From Clavibacter sp. VKM Ac-2872 (GTDB lineage Bacteria > Actinomycetota > Actinomycetes > Actinomycetales > Microbacteriaceae), in the NCBI RefSeq assembly GCF_015351105.1, contig NZ_JADKRR010000006.1, positions 1 to 34,834 of the forward strand: DNA of 34,834 nt. The letters are read 5' to 3'. The first letter of the stretch is position 1. The number at the start of each line of letters is the position of its first letter. A program made the translations under genes and the position numbers. The notes under the pieces were generated by a model, which made no database searches, was not told the origin of the DNA, and saw nothing but the letters and a program-made list of their open reading frames with translations. This document shows, piece by piece, positions 24,915 through 32,244 of the stretch.

Positions 24915-25754
24915 CTACCTCTCGCGGTCGCCGGCGCCGCGTGCGGGCTCACGCGCAGTCGGGTTCTCGTACCACCCCGGCCCCGCCCGTGACGGACCTA
25001 CGATCGGGGCTGAGGGCTTCCCCTGCGCGGCACGGAGGGCAGCCAGATCGCGCTGAGCGCGTCGGTCGCGGCCGCCCTCTGCAGCAGATGCCTCCGGCGC
25101 GCGTTGGACGGGTCGGTCGACGGCGATCTGTCGGAAGACGGGGATGAGCTCGGCTGGGTGCGGCTCGTACGCGAACAGGTCAGGGCCGGACCACTTCGAC
25201 GCCTCGTTCCATTGGCCGGGATCCACGCGGTCGTAGTCGAGAGTGAAGCACGAAAGCTCGGCGACGTGCTCCATGAACACCTTGGAGGTGCGCCCGTTGC
25301 CTTCGCGGAAGGGATGCGCCTGGTTGAGGTAGGCGAAGACCGTTGCGGCACGCTCTCCGAAGCCGTCACGGTCCAGGTCCATCCACGGTGTCGCGTCAAC
25401 GAGCCGATGCACGTCGCTGAGGTAGCGGTCGACAGCGCCGCTCGCGACGTCGGCAAATTCGACAGGCGTGCCCTTGTAGATGGGGACCGTCCGATACTCG
25501 CCGGCCCAGTCGTAGACGTCCTGAAACAGGTAGCCGTGGATCGCGCGCACGTGGTCGGCGTCGAACCTCCGGGGGATGCCGACCTGTCCGCTCATGAGCT
25601 CGGTCTGACGGTCGATCGTCGCCGCGTACTCGAGCCCTGCGAGGACGTCACGGTCGCGCTCACCGAAATGGTTGCGCAGCGTGCCGGTCATGGCGACCGG
25701 GTCATAGGTCTCCGGGTAGAAGTACCCCGCCCACAGGTCCCGCTCCGCTGCCAT
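24915..25754 (-). CDS. fic: Fic-domain toxin (AMP-transferase type)
   Basis: 279 residues. The Fic core motif HPFREGNGRTSK starts at His147, the catalytic base. It matches HxFx[D/E]GNGRxxR except that the last arginine is lysine. The upstream Fic flap region (GEYRTVPIYKGTPVEFADV) is present. Fic enzymes transfer AMP from ATP to protein hydroxyls. Here the gene is preceded by a small antitoxin gene that overlaps it by one base (TGATG). The ATG at 25754 is chosen for that overlap. The C-terminal 70 residues after the Fic domain are basic and low complexity. Targets are unknown; topoisomerases are targets of some related Fic toxins. Confidence 0.85.
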   Translation of the reverse strand: MAAERDLWAGYFYPETYDPVAMTGTLRNHFGERDRDVLAGLEYAATIDRQTELMSGQVGIPRRFDADHVRAIHGYLFQDVYDWAGEYRTVPIYKGTPVEFADVASGAVDRYLSDVHRLVDATPWMDLDRDGFGERAATVFAYLNQAHPFREGNGRTSKVFMEHVAELSCFTLDYDRVDPGQWNEASKWSGPDLFAYEPHPAELIPVFRQIAVDRPVQRAPEASAAEGGRDRRAQRDLAALRAAQGKPSAPIVGPSRAGPGWYENPTAREPARGAGDRER

Positions 25755-25996
25755 CAGCTGGCGAGGACCGTCACCTTCCGGCGACGCTCCGCAGCCTCGC
25801 GCGAGCGTCGTATGTACTCGTCGCGGTCGATCGCTCCCCGCACCTTGTCCGTCAGGTTCTCCACGTCCTCGCGGTTGGGCTCCCAGCCCTCGTGCCACGC
25901 CGAAGCGAGCGACTGCACGACAGCACGCCGCTGCGTCGCATCGAGCTGTGCGAATAGCTCAGGCCAGCGCTGCTCGATCTCGAACTGTTCAGCCAT
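25754..25996 (-). CDS. VbhA-like Fic antitoxin
   Basis: 80 residues. The inhibitory motif [S/T]xxxE[G/N] appears as SAWHEG, with Ser32, Glu36 and Gly37. In class I Fic antitoxins (VbhA, FicA) this glutamate blocks ATP gamma-phosphate positioning in the toxin. The rest (NREDVENLTDKVRGAIDRDEYIRRSREAAERRRK) has the helical antitoxin look. It is first in a two-gene operon with fic. A palindrome and a -10-like element lie directly upstream. Confidence 0.8.
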   Translation of the reverse strand: MAEQFEIEQRWPELFAQLDATQRRAVVQSLASAWHEGWEPNREDVENLTDKVRGAIDRDEYIRRSREAAERRRKVTVLAS

Positions 25997-26010
25997 GACA
26001 GCCCCCTTCG

Positions 26011-26026
26011 TGGTGCACCAATTCTA
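26011..26026 (-). promoter_or_regulatory. Promoter and operator of the Fic toxin-antitoxin operon
   Basis: On the minus strand a -10-like TAGAAT (26026-26021) is followed directly by the perfect 10-bp palindrome TGGTGCACCA (26020-26011), 15 bases before the antitoxin ATG. A repressor bound there would cover the start of transcription. No good -35 match was found at the expected distance. Confidence 0.5.
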
Positions 26027-26098
26027 CCAAATCGGGCCCCTGCACGGAGGTTTCTTCAGTGCCCTACCGGCATAGGGCCGCCGGTGATGCCAGCTGGT

Positions 26099-26353
26099 TC
26101 ACGCGCGGGCGAGGCCGCTGAGCGTGATCCAGATGCCACGATCACGGAATGGACGAGGGCTCTCCTCGAGGGCAAGGTCGCGGTAGATGCCCGGCGTCGA
26201 CGCCCACCACACCGCCGGCGCGACCGAGCGCCACGCGGCGGAGGTCCAGGCCGGAGGAGTCCACCCGTCCCGCTCGGCGAGGTACTCGGCCAGCGCCGCG
26301 AAGGAGGCGTCGAGCTCGACGGATCCGGTCGGCGCCGGTGCCTCCGTGAACAC
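26099..26353 (-). pseudogene. 5'-truncated remnant of an actinobacterial conserved hypothetical gene
   Basis: 84 residues from a GTG without a Shine-Dalgarno. The sequence (ALAEYLAERDGWTPPAW..., then RDRGIWITLSGLARA) looks like the C-terminal half of a conserved actinobacterial hypothetical protein ending in FRxRGIxITxxxLxR. The frame stays open upstream of the GTG and reads protein-like (VLQTLDDYTSTCRRGGAELAAG), but contains no usable start before it meets the opposing gene. It is therefore probably missing its 5' end. Function unknown. Confidence 0.5.
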
Positions 26354-26423
26354 GCCGGCGGCCAGCTCGGCCCCGCCACGGCGGCACGTCGACGTGTAGT
26401 CGTCGAGGGTCTGCAGGACACCG

Positions 26424-26715
26424 ATGGGACGACTTCGATGACGAGACGCCGTCGAAGCCCCTATCCCCCTACGAACTGGACTTGACCGATGGCGGCAGCG
26501 TCGCAGGTCGAGTCTGCGAGGTGTGCACGTTCGACGAGTCGGTGGTCTGGTTCGAACCGATCGCAGACGACCCTGCGGGTGGCAGTGTCTGCTCGGAGTG
26601 CGGCACCGTGTATGGCGTCGACGGCTTCCGGAACCGTGAGCGTACGGAGGCTCGTCGTGCCGCCGGCATCGAGCCCGGGCAGTCCTTCACGCGGCCATAC
26701 CCCTGGAGGAAGTAG
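26424..26715 (+). pseudogene. Small zinc-ribbon protein gene with an apparent frameshift at its start
   Basis: The frame that ends at 26715 encodes a clear treble-clef/zinc-ribbon pattern, CEVC...CSEC, with GTVYGVDGFRNRE after it. In this frame the only start is a TTG at 26482 with no ribosome site. An ATG at 26424, with AGGA five bases upstream, sits in another frame and meets a stop after five codons. Removing one G from GGG at 26426-26428 would join that ATG to the ribbon frame and give MDDFDDETPSKPLSPYELDL as the N-terminus. Either a real +1 frameshift or a sequencing error. Function unknown; small zinc ribbons of this type are often uncharacterised. Confidence 0.55.
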
Positions 26716-26864
26716 GACACGAGTCCTGGGCGGGCCCAGTGGTCCTCAGCGGCGTACCGCGTCGCCGTCGACAGCCGCGGGCACGGTCGCGGTTGCTCGA
26801 GTGGCTGTGGCGCGGACGCGATACTCGATACCCCCTTGGAGGCCTTCCCACATCCGGGTCCAGC

Positions 26865-27794
26865 TCAGAGCCTCCGGTAGGCCTCGAGCACGACCGCCAG
26901 GCTGTTGCGCTCATCCCTGTGGGAGCTGATCGACGCCTCGAAGTCCGTTACCGCGTCCTGCGTTGTGATCCTCGTGCCCAGCAGCCAGACCTCCGGCTGC
27001 CGCCCATAGCCGGCGCGCTCGAGGAAGGTCTCGCGCGTGGTCGGATTCCACATCAAAGACCACGCCCCCTCGTCGTTGAAGTCGTCGTCTTCATCGCGGC
27101 GCCAACGGCCGGGAAAGGACAGCCCGTCAAGTACGAAGTGGTCGGGCTGCTGGTGCGCCAAGCGGCGGCCGTCCGCGTCCACGAACTCCTGCGGCGAGAA
27201 GACCTGGAACCCGAGAGGCGATGTGTCGCGTCGCGCGTGCTCCGCTTCCAGACGCTCCCGGGCTGCCTGCTCCTGGCGCTCCACACGCGACGCCTCGACC
27301 GACACGTACATCTCCTCGAGCCAGGCTCCGACTTCGTAGAGCTCGGTCTGGATCTCACGCACGCGATCCTCCGCATGGTGAAGGTCGGCCCAGGCGTCCT
27401 CGAGCCTCTTCTCGACATCTCTGAGATGAGCCCTCTCACGGATGGCGAGATCCTGCACCTTCCCGAGCACCCGGACAGCGACGTTACGATCCGCGCGCTC
27501 GGCCGTCCGACGCTCTAGCTCCTCATCCACTGCCCGACTGGCAGCGTTACGACGTTCGATGAGACGGTCGACGTTCTCCCTGCTCGAGACCTCGTGCCCG
27601 GTCCACACCTGCAATCCGTTCGCGAGGTCCTGCTCGTACCCCAGGTAGGCCACGTGCTCCGGCGCTGTGTGGTCGGGCTCGTAGGCTTCGATGCCCGTGA
27701 AGGCCCGCAGCTCGGCCAGCGTCTCTAGTGTCGCTTTCTGCCTTGCCGCCTCGACAGCCCTGTCGAATGCTTGCTGCTCCCGTGTGGTGACCAT
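26865..27794 (-). CDS. Coiled-coil protein of unknown function
   Basis: 309 residues. Residues about 75-185 are charged and helical (SRENVDRLIERRNAASRAVDEELERRTAERA...HLRDVEKRLEDAWADLHHAEDRVREIQTELYEV), likely a long coiled coil. The C-terminal 120 residues look globular, with FVLDGLSFPGRW, WSLMWNPTTRETF and PEVWLLGTRI. The ATG at 27794 has GGGGGA six bases upstream; the longer open frame upstream has no better signal. No signal peptide or membrane helix. No homologous family recognised. It stands alone, separated from both neighbours. Confidence 0.65.
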   Translation of the reverse strand: MVTTREQQAFDRAVEAARQKATLETLAELRAFTGIEAYEPDHTAPEHVAYLGYEQDLANGLQVWTGHEVSSRENVDRLIERRNAASRAVDEELERRTAERADRNVAVRVLGKVQDLAIRERAHLRDVEKRLEDAWADLHHAEDRVREIQTELYEVGAWLEEMYVSVEASRVERQEQAARERLEAEHARRDTSPLGFQVFSPQEFVDADGRRLAHQQPDHFVLDGLSFPGRWRRDEDDDFNDEGAWSLMWNPTTRETFLERAGYGRQPEVWLLGTRITTQDAVTDFEASISSHRDERNSLAVVLEAYRRL

Positions 27795-28056
27795 CTTGTT
27801 CCCCCTGTTGTCGCTACCAGTGATCAGGACCGAGCGGATACATGCACCCCAGCGCAGGGTGGATCTGCTCCGCGACGAATGTACCCAGCCGCGCTCAGCT
27901 GGCGTCCACGGATTGGAACCCGCGCCGCCGCCGCCGATCTCCATGTCGCAATTGACAGCCGCGCGATGTCTCCCCCCTACTTGAAGATGGGCGAGATGGC
28001 GGGGAGCAGGTCAGGTGGTGTCACCCCTTGGGTTCAAGATGTGAGCTTGCTGTCAT

Positions 28057-28379
28057 GCGTCTCTCGACGCGGCTTCCTCCTCTACGGTTACGTAGTGCAT
28101 GTCTTCTGCGCGCCCGCGCGGTCTTGACCCGATCACGGTGTGCTTAGTGCACACGCGGATGATCATGCCCGCATCCCGCTCACATCAAGGCCAGTCTGGT
28201 GCTGGCCTTCTTCGCCCCTGGCGTCACCCACGCGGTTCCTGTCAGATACAGGGCATGGACGCTCTTGCGCTCCCGTGACATAGTGAGTGCATACGATCTT
28301 GGTACGTTGTATGGCCGATTACGGCCGCACAGACACGGACCTCCACCTCGAACTAGCCAGCCCACGGGCTGGCTTTTTT
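28057..28379 (+). repeat. Cluster of short hairpins ending in a terminator
   Basis: Seven inverted repeats in about 320 bases: GCGTC/GACGC (28057-28070), CTACG/CGTAG (28082-28095), GTGTGC/GCACAC (28138-28154), AAGGCCAG/CTGGCCTT (28187-28209), CCTGT/ACAGG (28238-28252), GGCCG/CGGCC (28313-28326) and the terminator stem at 28355-28374. The order fits a structured RNA ending at the terminator, or a single-strand origin. Confidence 0.5.
28355..28379 (+). terminator. Rho-independent terminator
   Basis: AGCCAGCC (28355-28362), loop CACG, GGCTGGCT (28367-28374), then a run of six T. A textbook intrinsic terminator for rightward transcription, yet no rightward gene lies within 550 bases upstream. 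This implies a non-coding transcript. Confidence 0.85.
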
Positions 28380-28600
28380 CATGCCCGAGCGCGCCCGCGA
28401 GCATCCCGCCGACACTTTTTCGGCCAAGTCGATCCTCAGCGGCGTACTGCCGACATGACGGCTGAGCAGATCGAGCGCCCGTGGCGCCCTCCCCTTCTGC
28501 ACCCACCGCGAGCTCGCCGTGGGTGCGTCCCAAACTCACCACGCCGTCCGGCGCGGTGTCGCCCCGACACGCCTGCGTGTCGCCTGCGGAGAGGTTCGCG

Positions 28601-28786
28601 ATGACGATCCTGCTTCCCGAGATACCAGGGGATGTGATCCTCCAGATGGCTTTCCTTGGCTCCGGCCTGGTCTTGCTCGCGCTCGGTGTTGTGACGCGGC
28701 TCGCGTACATCGTGCTGCTCGGCAAGAACGGCACGCCCGCCAAACGCCTCTCGAAGATCCTCAAGTCCTGGCCCCGCAAGCCCTAG
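28601..28786 (+). CDS. Small single-span membrane protein
   Basis: 61 residues. One strong transmembrane helix (about 13-38, VILQMAFLGSGLVLLALGVVTRLAYIVLL) is followed by a basic tail (GKNGTPAKRLSKILKSWPRKP). GGAGAGG lies about six bases before the ATG. No family recognised. The amphipathic, Lys-rich tail after a single helix is also the look of small membrane toxins, but nothing else supports that. Confidence 0.5.
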   Translation: MTILLPEIPGDVILQMAFLGSGLVLLALGVVTRLAYIVLLGKNGTPAKRLSKILKSWPRKP

Positions 28787-28888
28787 CGGGCGCGGAACTC
28801 GAAAAAGCACCCCCTCATCGCTTAAGGAGAGCTCTGTCTTCAAGCGTCTCAGCAGGGGATCGCCCAACGGTCGTGGGGCAGTCACCCG

Positions 28889-29089
28889 TCAGTCGTGAGG
28901 TGCCTCATACTTGACCAGGCGCGTAGCAGCGAGCGTTCCGACAACAACCGACGGAACGAGTACCAGCGCGGCCAGCCCGTGGGCGATGAGTGCGAGCGCC
29001 ACGAGAGCAGACACGAGGCAGACCAACAACAGAACGAAGTTCGCGACGTTGAGCCGGCGATGCGCGTCTTGCCTATGCGTCGCTGTCAC
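28889..29089 (-). CDS. Small two-helix membrane protein coupled to the 330-residue protein
   Basis: 66 residues with two transmembrane helices, about 17-37 and 39-57 (FVLLLVCLVSALVALALIAHGLAALVLVPSVVVGTLAA), and short polar ends. The GTG at 29089 has GGAGG seven bases upstream. It overlaps the end of the upstream 330-residue gene by 17 bases in another frame, so the two form one transcription unit. No family recognised. The strict coupling suggests that it anchors or partners the larger protein. Confidence 0.6.
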   Translation of the reverse strand: MTATHRQDAHRRLNVANFVLLLVCLVSALVALALIAHGLAALVLVPSVVVGTLAATRLVKYEAPHD

Positions 29090-30065
29090 CTGCCGCCCTC
29101 CTGTGCTCCTTCACCTTTACCACCGTCCACGTGGTCCTGCTGCGACCGTTTTTCGTCTTTATGTTCGCGCGGATCTTCAGCTTGAAGATGTCGTCCTTGC
29201 GGATGGCCAGACCACCGGCGATCTTGGCCAGGAAGTCCTTGTCGTCCATGACGGCGGTGCGTGTCTCGTCCTTCGTCTTGACCTTCCACTTCCGAGGATT
29301 GTCGAAGTCCACCGCAGACATCTGGGCTTCCCGGGTGAACTTCGTGTTCTTGTCTGTGACGTCATCCTCCGGCTTCACCGCGTCGTAGTCCGGCTTCTTG
29401 AGCACCAGTGTTTCCGGGGCAGCCTGCCCTTCGACGGACGGAGAGAGGGTCACATCGAGTGACTTGACTCGCCCGTCGCTGAGCGGAGCCATGATCTGCC
29501 GCAGGTGCTTCTTACGCCGACGCTTGCGGACCTTCAGCTCGTTCCAGACCGCGGTAGGGACTTCATCGAGGGTGTCGTCCTGCCATGTGATCTGGGTCAG
29601 GCCAGTGTCCGGGTCACTCACGGCCCCCTTCACGTCGGCACGAGCAGACCTGGTGGACCATTCGAGAAGCTTCCCGAGCGTCGGGAACCCGGTCGCTCCT
29701 GTCACCGCGGTGACGAGGACCGCGTTGTTCGTCAGGAGCTCATTCGCGATGCGGATGACCTCGATGACGAACGAGCCCTCCTGCGCTGGGCGCACCAGGA
29801 CTTCGGAATTCGCGGGACCGTCGCCGTTGAAGACGCCCGCCTGGTCGAAGTCGCTGGTGAGACCGACAAGCCCCTGAAGCACTTCCGCTACGTGGGACGC
29901 CCGCAACTCATGGAGAGCGGAACCGTCGCTCCCCTGCCCGTCGAAGCGGAGGGTCAAGGAGTCGACGATGCGCTGGAAGGACTCGCCCGCTTCATCGGGC
30001 TCAGTGGAGTCCTCAGAGTCCCCGAGCTCGATGGGCTCGCCGGGGTCGGACGGTGTGGCGGGCAT
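29073..30065 (-). CDS. Conserved-looking protein of unknown function (330 residues)
   Basis: The first 30 residues are acidic and flexible. A globular region follows from about residue 35: DSLTLRFDGQGSDGSALHELRASHVAEVLQGLVGLTSDFDQAG..., then VLVRPAQEGSFVIEVI, a hydrophobic helix-rich part (NELLTNNAVLVTAVTGATGFPTLGKLLEW), a basic turn (KVRKRRRKKHLRQ) and a C-terminal strand-rich domain rich in Lys. The pattern LxxRFDG...LxGLxxL...VxxxxEGSFxxxL recurs in uncharacterised accessory-island proteins, but no enzyme motif is visible. The ATG at 30065 leaves 180 bases to the divergent resolvase gene. It is coupled to a two-helix membrane protein. Confidence 0.6.
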   Translation of the reverse strand: MPATPSDPGEPIELGDSEDSTEPDEAGESFQRIVDSLTLRFDGQGSDGSALHELRASHVAEVLQGLVGLTSDFDQAGVFNGDGPANSEVLVRPAQEGSFVIEVIRIANELLTNNAVLVTAVTGATGFPTLGKLLEWSTRSARADVKGAVSDPDTGLTQITWQDDTLDEVPTAVWNELKVRKRRRKKHLRQIMAPLSDGRVKSLDVTLSPSVEGQAAPETLVLKKPDYDAVKPEDDVTDKNTKFTREAQMSAVDFDNPRKWKVKTKDETRTAVMDDKDFLAKIAGGLAIRKDDIFKLKIRANIKTKNGRSRTTWTVVKVKEHRRAAGDSDA

Positions 30066-30183
30066 GGTTAGAAACCTATACGTGGAGTCAGGCCGCTGGC
30101 GGCGTTGCCGCGCTCAATAGGAGTCCGATAGGGGATCCCTACCCGGACCACCATGGCGACGGGTGGCCGCCGCGGAACCATGC

Positions 30184-30236
30184 GTCTCAGGTAAGTGGTC
30201 CGGCAATTGTTTCGGTGAGGGGGCCTCACCTGAGAC
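30184..30236. promoter_or_regulatory. Candidate resolution (res) site upstream of the resolvase
   Basis: Perfect 9-bp inverted copies GTCTCAGGT (30184-30192) and ACCTGAGAC (30228-30236) lie 35 bases apart. A second hairpin, GGTGAGG-GGG-CCTCACC (30214-30230), overlaps the right copy. The site ends 9 bases before the resolvase ATG, as in Tn3-type systems, where the resolvase binds paired half-sites and represses itself. Confidence 0.55.
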
Positions 30237-30245
30237 ACTGGACGC

Positions 30246-30872
30246 ATGGCTGGACAGCTCATCGGGTACGCCCGCGTCTCGACCGACGAACAGGACGTCA
30301 CTGCGCAGCGGGACGCCCTGGCTGTGCTCGGCATCACGCCGGATCGGATCTACGTCGACCACGGCCTTACGGGCACGAACCGGAACCGTCCTGCGCTCGG
30401 GAAGGCGCTCGAGGCGTGCTGGAGGGGTGACACGTTCGTAGTCACGAAGCTCGACCGCCTGGCGCGGTCGATCAGCGACGCACGCAACATCGCCGACGAG
30501 CTCGCCGCCAAGGGCGTCGTGCTGAGCATCGGCGGATCCGTGCATGATCCGACCGACCCGACAGGCCGGCTCCTGTTCAACATGCTCGCGATGTTCGCCG
30601 AGTTCGAATCCGACCTCATCCGTGCGCGCACTCGCGAGGGCATGAAGGTCGCCGCCAAGAAGGGCAAGCTCAAGGGCGGCAAGCCCAAGCTCTCCCCCGC
30701 CGCCGAACGGCACCTCGTCGCGCTGCACCGGGCCGGCGACCACTCGATCAGCGAGCTCTGCGACCTGTTCTCCATCGGCCGCGCGACCGTCTACCGCGCT
30801 ATGGATCGACATCCAATCCAGGAGGGCGGACAGGTCACGCTCCCCCGCGTCGACGGCGACCCGGAACAGTAG
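30246..30872 (+). CDS. Serine recombinase of the resolvase/invertase family
   Basis: 208 residues. The N-terminal catalytic domain has the motif IGYARVSTDEQD with nucleophile Ser12, followed by VVTKLDRLARSI (catalytic Arg positions) and the E-helix region MLAMFAEFESDLIRARTREG. A C-terminal helix-turn-helix is seen near 155-185 (HSISELCDLFSIGRATVYRAM). Its length is typical of Tn3-type resolvases. The protein probably resolves plasmid multimers or transposon cointegrates. There is no clear Shine-Dalgarno sequence; inverted repeats directly upstream could be res and operator. Confidence 0.9.
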   Translation: MAGQLIGYARVSTDEQDVTAQRDALAVLGITPDRIYVDHGLTGTNRNRPALGKALEACWRGDTFVVTKLDRLARSISDARNIADELAAKGVVLSIGGSVHDPTDPTGRLLFNMLAMFAEFESDLIRARTREGMKVAAKKGKLKGGKPKLSPAAERHLVALHRAGDHSISELCDLFSIGRATVYRAMDRHPIQEGGQVTLPRVDGDPEQ

Positions 30873-31007
30873 GCACCTCCGCGCTACGGCTGGACGGTGC
30901 ACAACCCACTCGCATCAGCCTCACGAAGGAGTACACCTCGGATCGTCGCTGAGAGGCGGCCCGGATGCGCCGCATCAGCCGCGGTCCGGCAATCGGAAGG
31001 TGTACAC

Positions 31008-31619
31008 ATGCGTCACATCCGGAACCACCACGCGCTAGCCGCCATCGGGGCCGCAGCACTCCTGCTCGTAGCATCCATCCCCTCGCAAGCAGCGCTTGCC
31101 AGTACAACTCGAACGGTCGTGACGCCGATGGGCTTCGGCGGCTACGACGCGGCCGCGGCAAAGGCCCAAGGCTTCGAGTTGCAGACCGTCAACGGACGCA
31201 CCGTCCCCGTCCCTGTCACCGACGACGCCAAGAGGCAGTGGGCAGAGGCATCCGCGGATGGCGCGGCTGTCGTTTACCCGGACGGCACAGTGGAGGGCAA
31301 CTGCGGCTCCTCGACCGTGACCGCGGTCTACAACGGCGGGAACACGATTCGAGTCGTCACGAGCTACGTCGTGAAGGCACCCGCCGTCGACCACGCATGG
31401 TTCGTCGATGAATCCCTCATCGCCACCGGCACGAAGGTGCACCAGTTCAACTTTTCGGGCCTGAGCACTGGCCGGCTCAGCTGGACGAGCGACCCGCAGA
31501 TCTCGCCCGCGATCCGCGACACGCAGCAGGGCGGCAGCACGCAGGTGACCCTCGGGTCACACGCCGTGCTCCTCGGCGGCTTCGTGTGCTACTCCGGGGG
31601 CCCCATCGACGTCTTCTGA
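31008..31619 (+). CDS. Secreted protein of unknown function
   Basis: 203 residues. A classical signal peptide is visible: basic start MRHIRNHH, hydrophobic core AAIGAAALLLVASI and a cleavage site after about residue 31 (QAALA-S). The mature part is strand-rich and contains two cysteines (EGNCGSS and FVCYSGG) that could form a disulfide. No family or catalytic motif recognised. The ATG at 31008 has GGAAGG eight bases upstream. It converges on the next gene with a 13-base gap. An exported protein in the accessory region of a mobile element could act on competitors or a host, but there is no direct evidence. Confidence 0.68.
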   Translation: MRHIRNHHALAAIGAAALLLVASIPSQAALASTTRTVVTPMGFGGYDAAAAKAQGFELQTVNGRTVPVPVTDDAKRQWAEASADGAAVVYPDGTVEGNCGSSTVTAVYNGGNTIRVVTSYVVKAPAVDHAWFVDESLIATGTKVHQFNFSGLSTGRLSWTSDPQISPAIRDTQQGGSTQVTLGSHAVLLGGFVCYSGGPIDVF

Positions 31620-31632
31620 GACCGCCGCCCGG

Positions 31633-32244
31633 TCAGCTCATCGAGAGACCAGTGCGGAGCGCGGAGGGGTACAGGTCAGGGTCCCTCCGCGTTCCCGCGG
31701 CAACGGTCATGAACTCCGGTCCATTCCATTCGGCTCCGCCAGAAGGCTTGTACGGCATGACGAAGATTTGCCGGAGGCCGTGGCGCCACGCCGCAACGGC
31801 GTCCGGCAGCGCGCGGCGCTCGGGAGACTCGAACACGGTGGCTGTCTTCAAGCCATCCAGGGCCGCCATCCAGTTAGAGAATGCGGCCTGGTCGATGCCG
31901 TCCCACCCGTGCTCTCGACTCCACCACACAGGCCCGGTGATGCCGAAGTGCCGTGCAAGGTCCGTCTTGTCGCCGTAGTCACCCTGAGACCGAGCGTTCC
32001 AGTAGATGTTCGCCCGCCACACCTCCGCCCAGCGAAGCTCGAGGGACGCGAGGTCCCAGTGCGCCGGCCGCTTCGACGTCCCCACCGACGGCGCAGGCTC
32101 CAGCTCTGGGATCTGAATCCACGGAGAGAGCTCCCACGCGTGCTTCACATACAGCAGCTCCATCAGCGGACGCGGGAACTCCGTGATCGTCAGCTCCATC
32201 TCCGCCGGCCACTCGACATCGTGCGGTACGCGTTCGAAGTGCAT
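31633..32244 (-). CDS. Hypothetical protein rich in tryptophan
   Basis: 203 residues, no signal peptide or membrane helix. It contains several Trp-rich blocks (HAWELSPWIQIPELEP, HWDLASLELRWAEVWRANIYWNARS, GPVWWSREHGWDGIDQAAFSNWMAAL). This pattern is unlike random translation and supports a real globular protein. GGGGAG lies about seven bases before the ATG at 32244. No family recognised and no function proposed. Confidence 0.6.
   Translation of the reverse strand: MHFERVPHDVEWPAEMELTITEFPRPLMELLYVKHAWELSPWIQIPELEPAPSVGTSKRPAHWDLASLELRWAEVWRANIYWNARSQGDYGDKTDLARHFGITGPVWWSREHGWDGIDQAAFSNWMAALDGLKTATVFESPERRALPDAVAAWRHGLRQIFVMPYKPSGGAEWNGPEFMTVAAGTRRDPDLYPSALRTGLSMS

Larger units (their letters stand above)
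27795..28600. other. Gene-free 806-bp stretch
   Basis: No convincing gene is seen on either strand; open frames here lack ribosome sites and codon bias. The left 260 bases show nothing definite. From about 28057 to 28380 short inverted repeats occur one after another, described separately. A candidate ribosome site and start for a small membrane protein follow at 28601. Confidence 0.6.

Noticed and set aside
26739-27518. 259-codon plus-strand frame
   Set aside because: Antisense shadow of the coiled-coil gene at 26865-27794, whose heptad-rich product is far more protein-like.
27905-27945. T-arm-like sequence GGTTCCAATCC on the minus strand, suggesting a tRNA or attachment site
   Set aside because: The flanking bases do not form a T stem, anticodon arm or acceptor stem, so no tRNA can be drawn.
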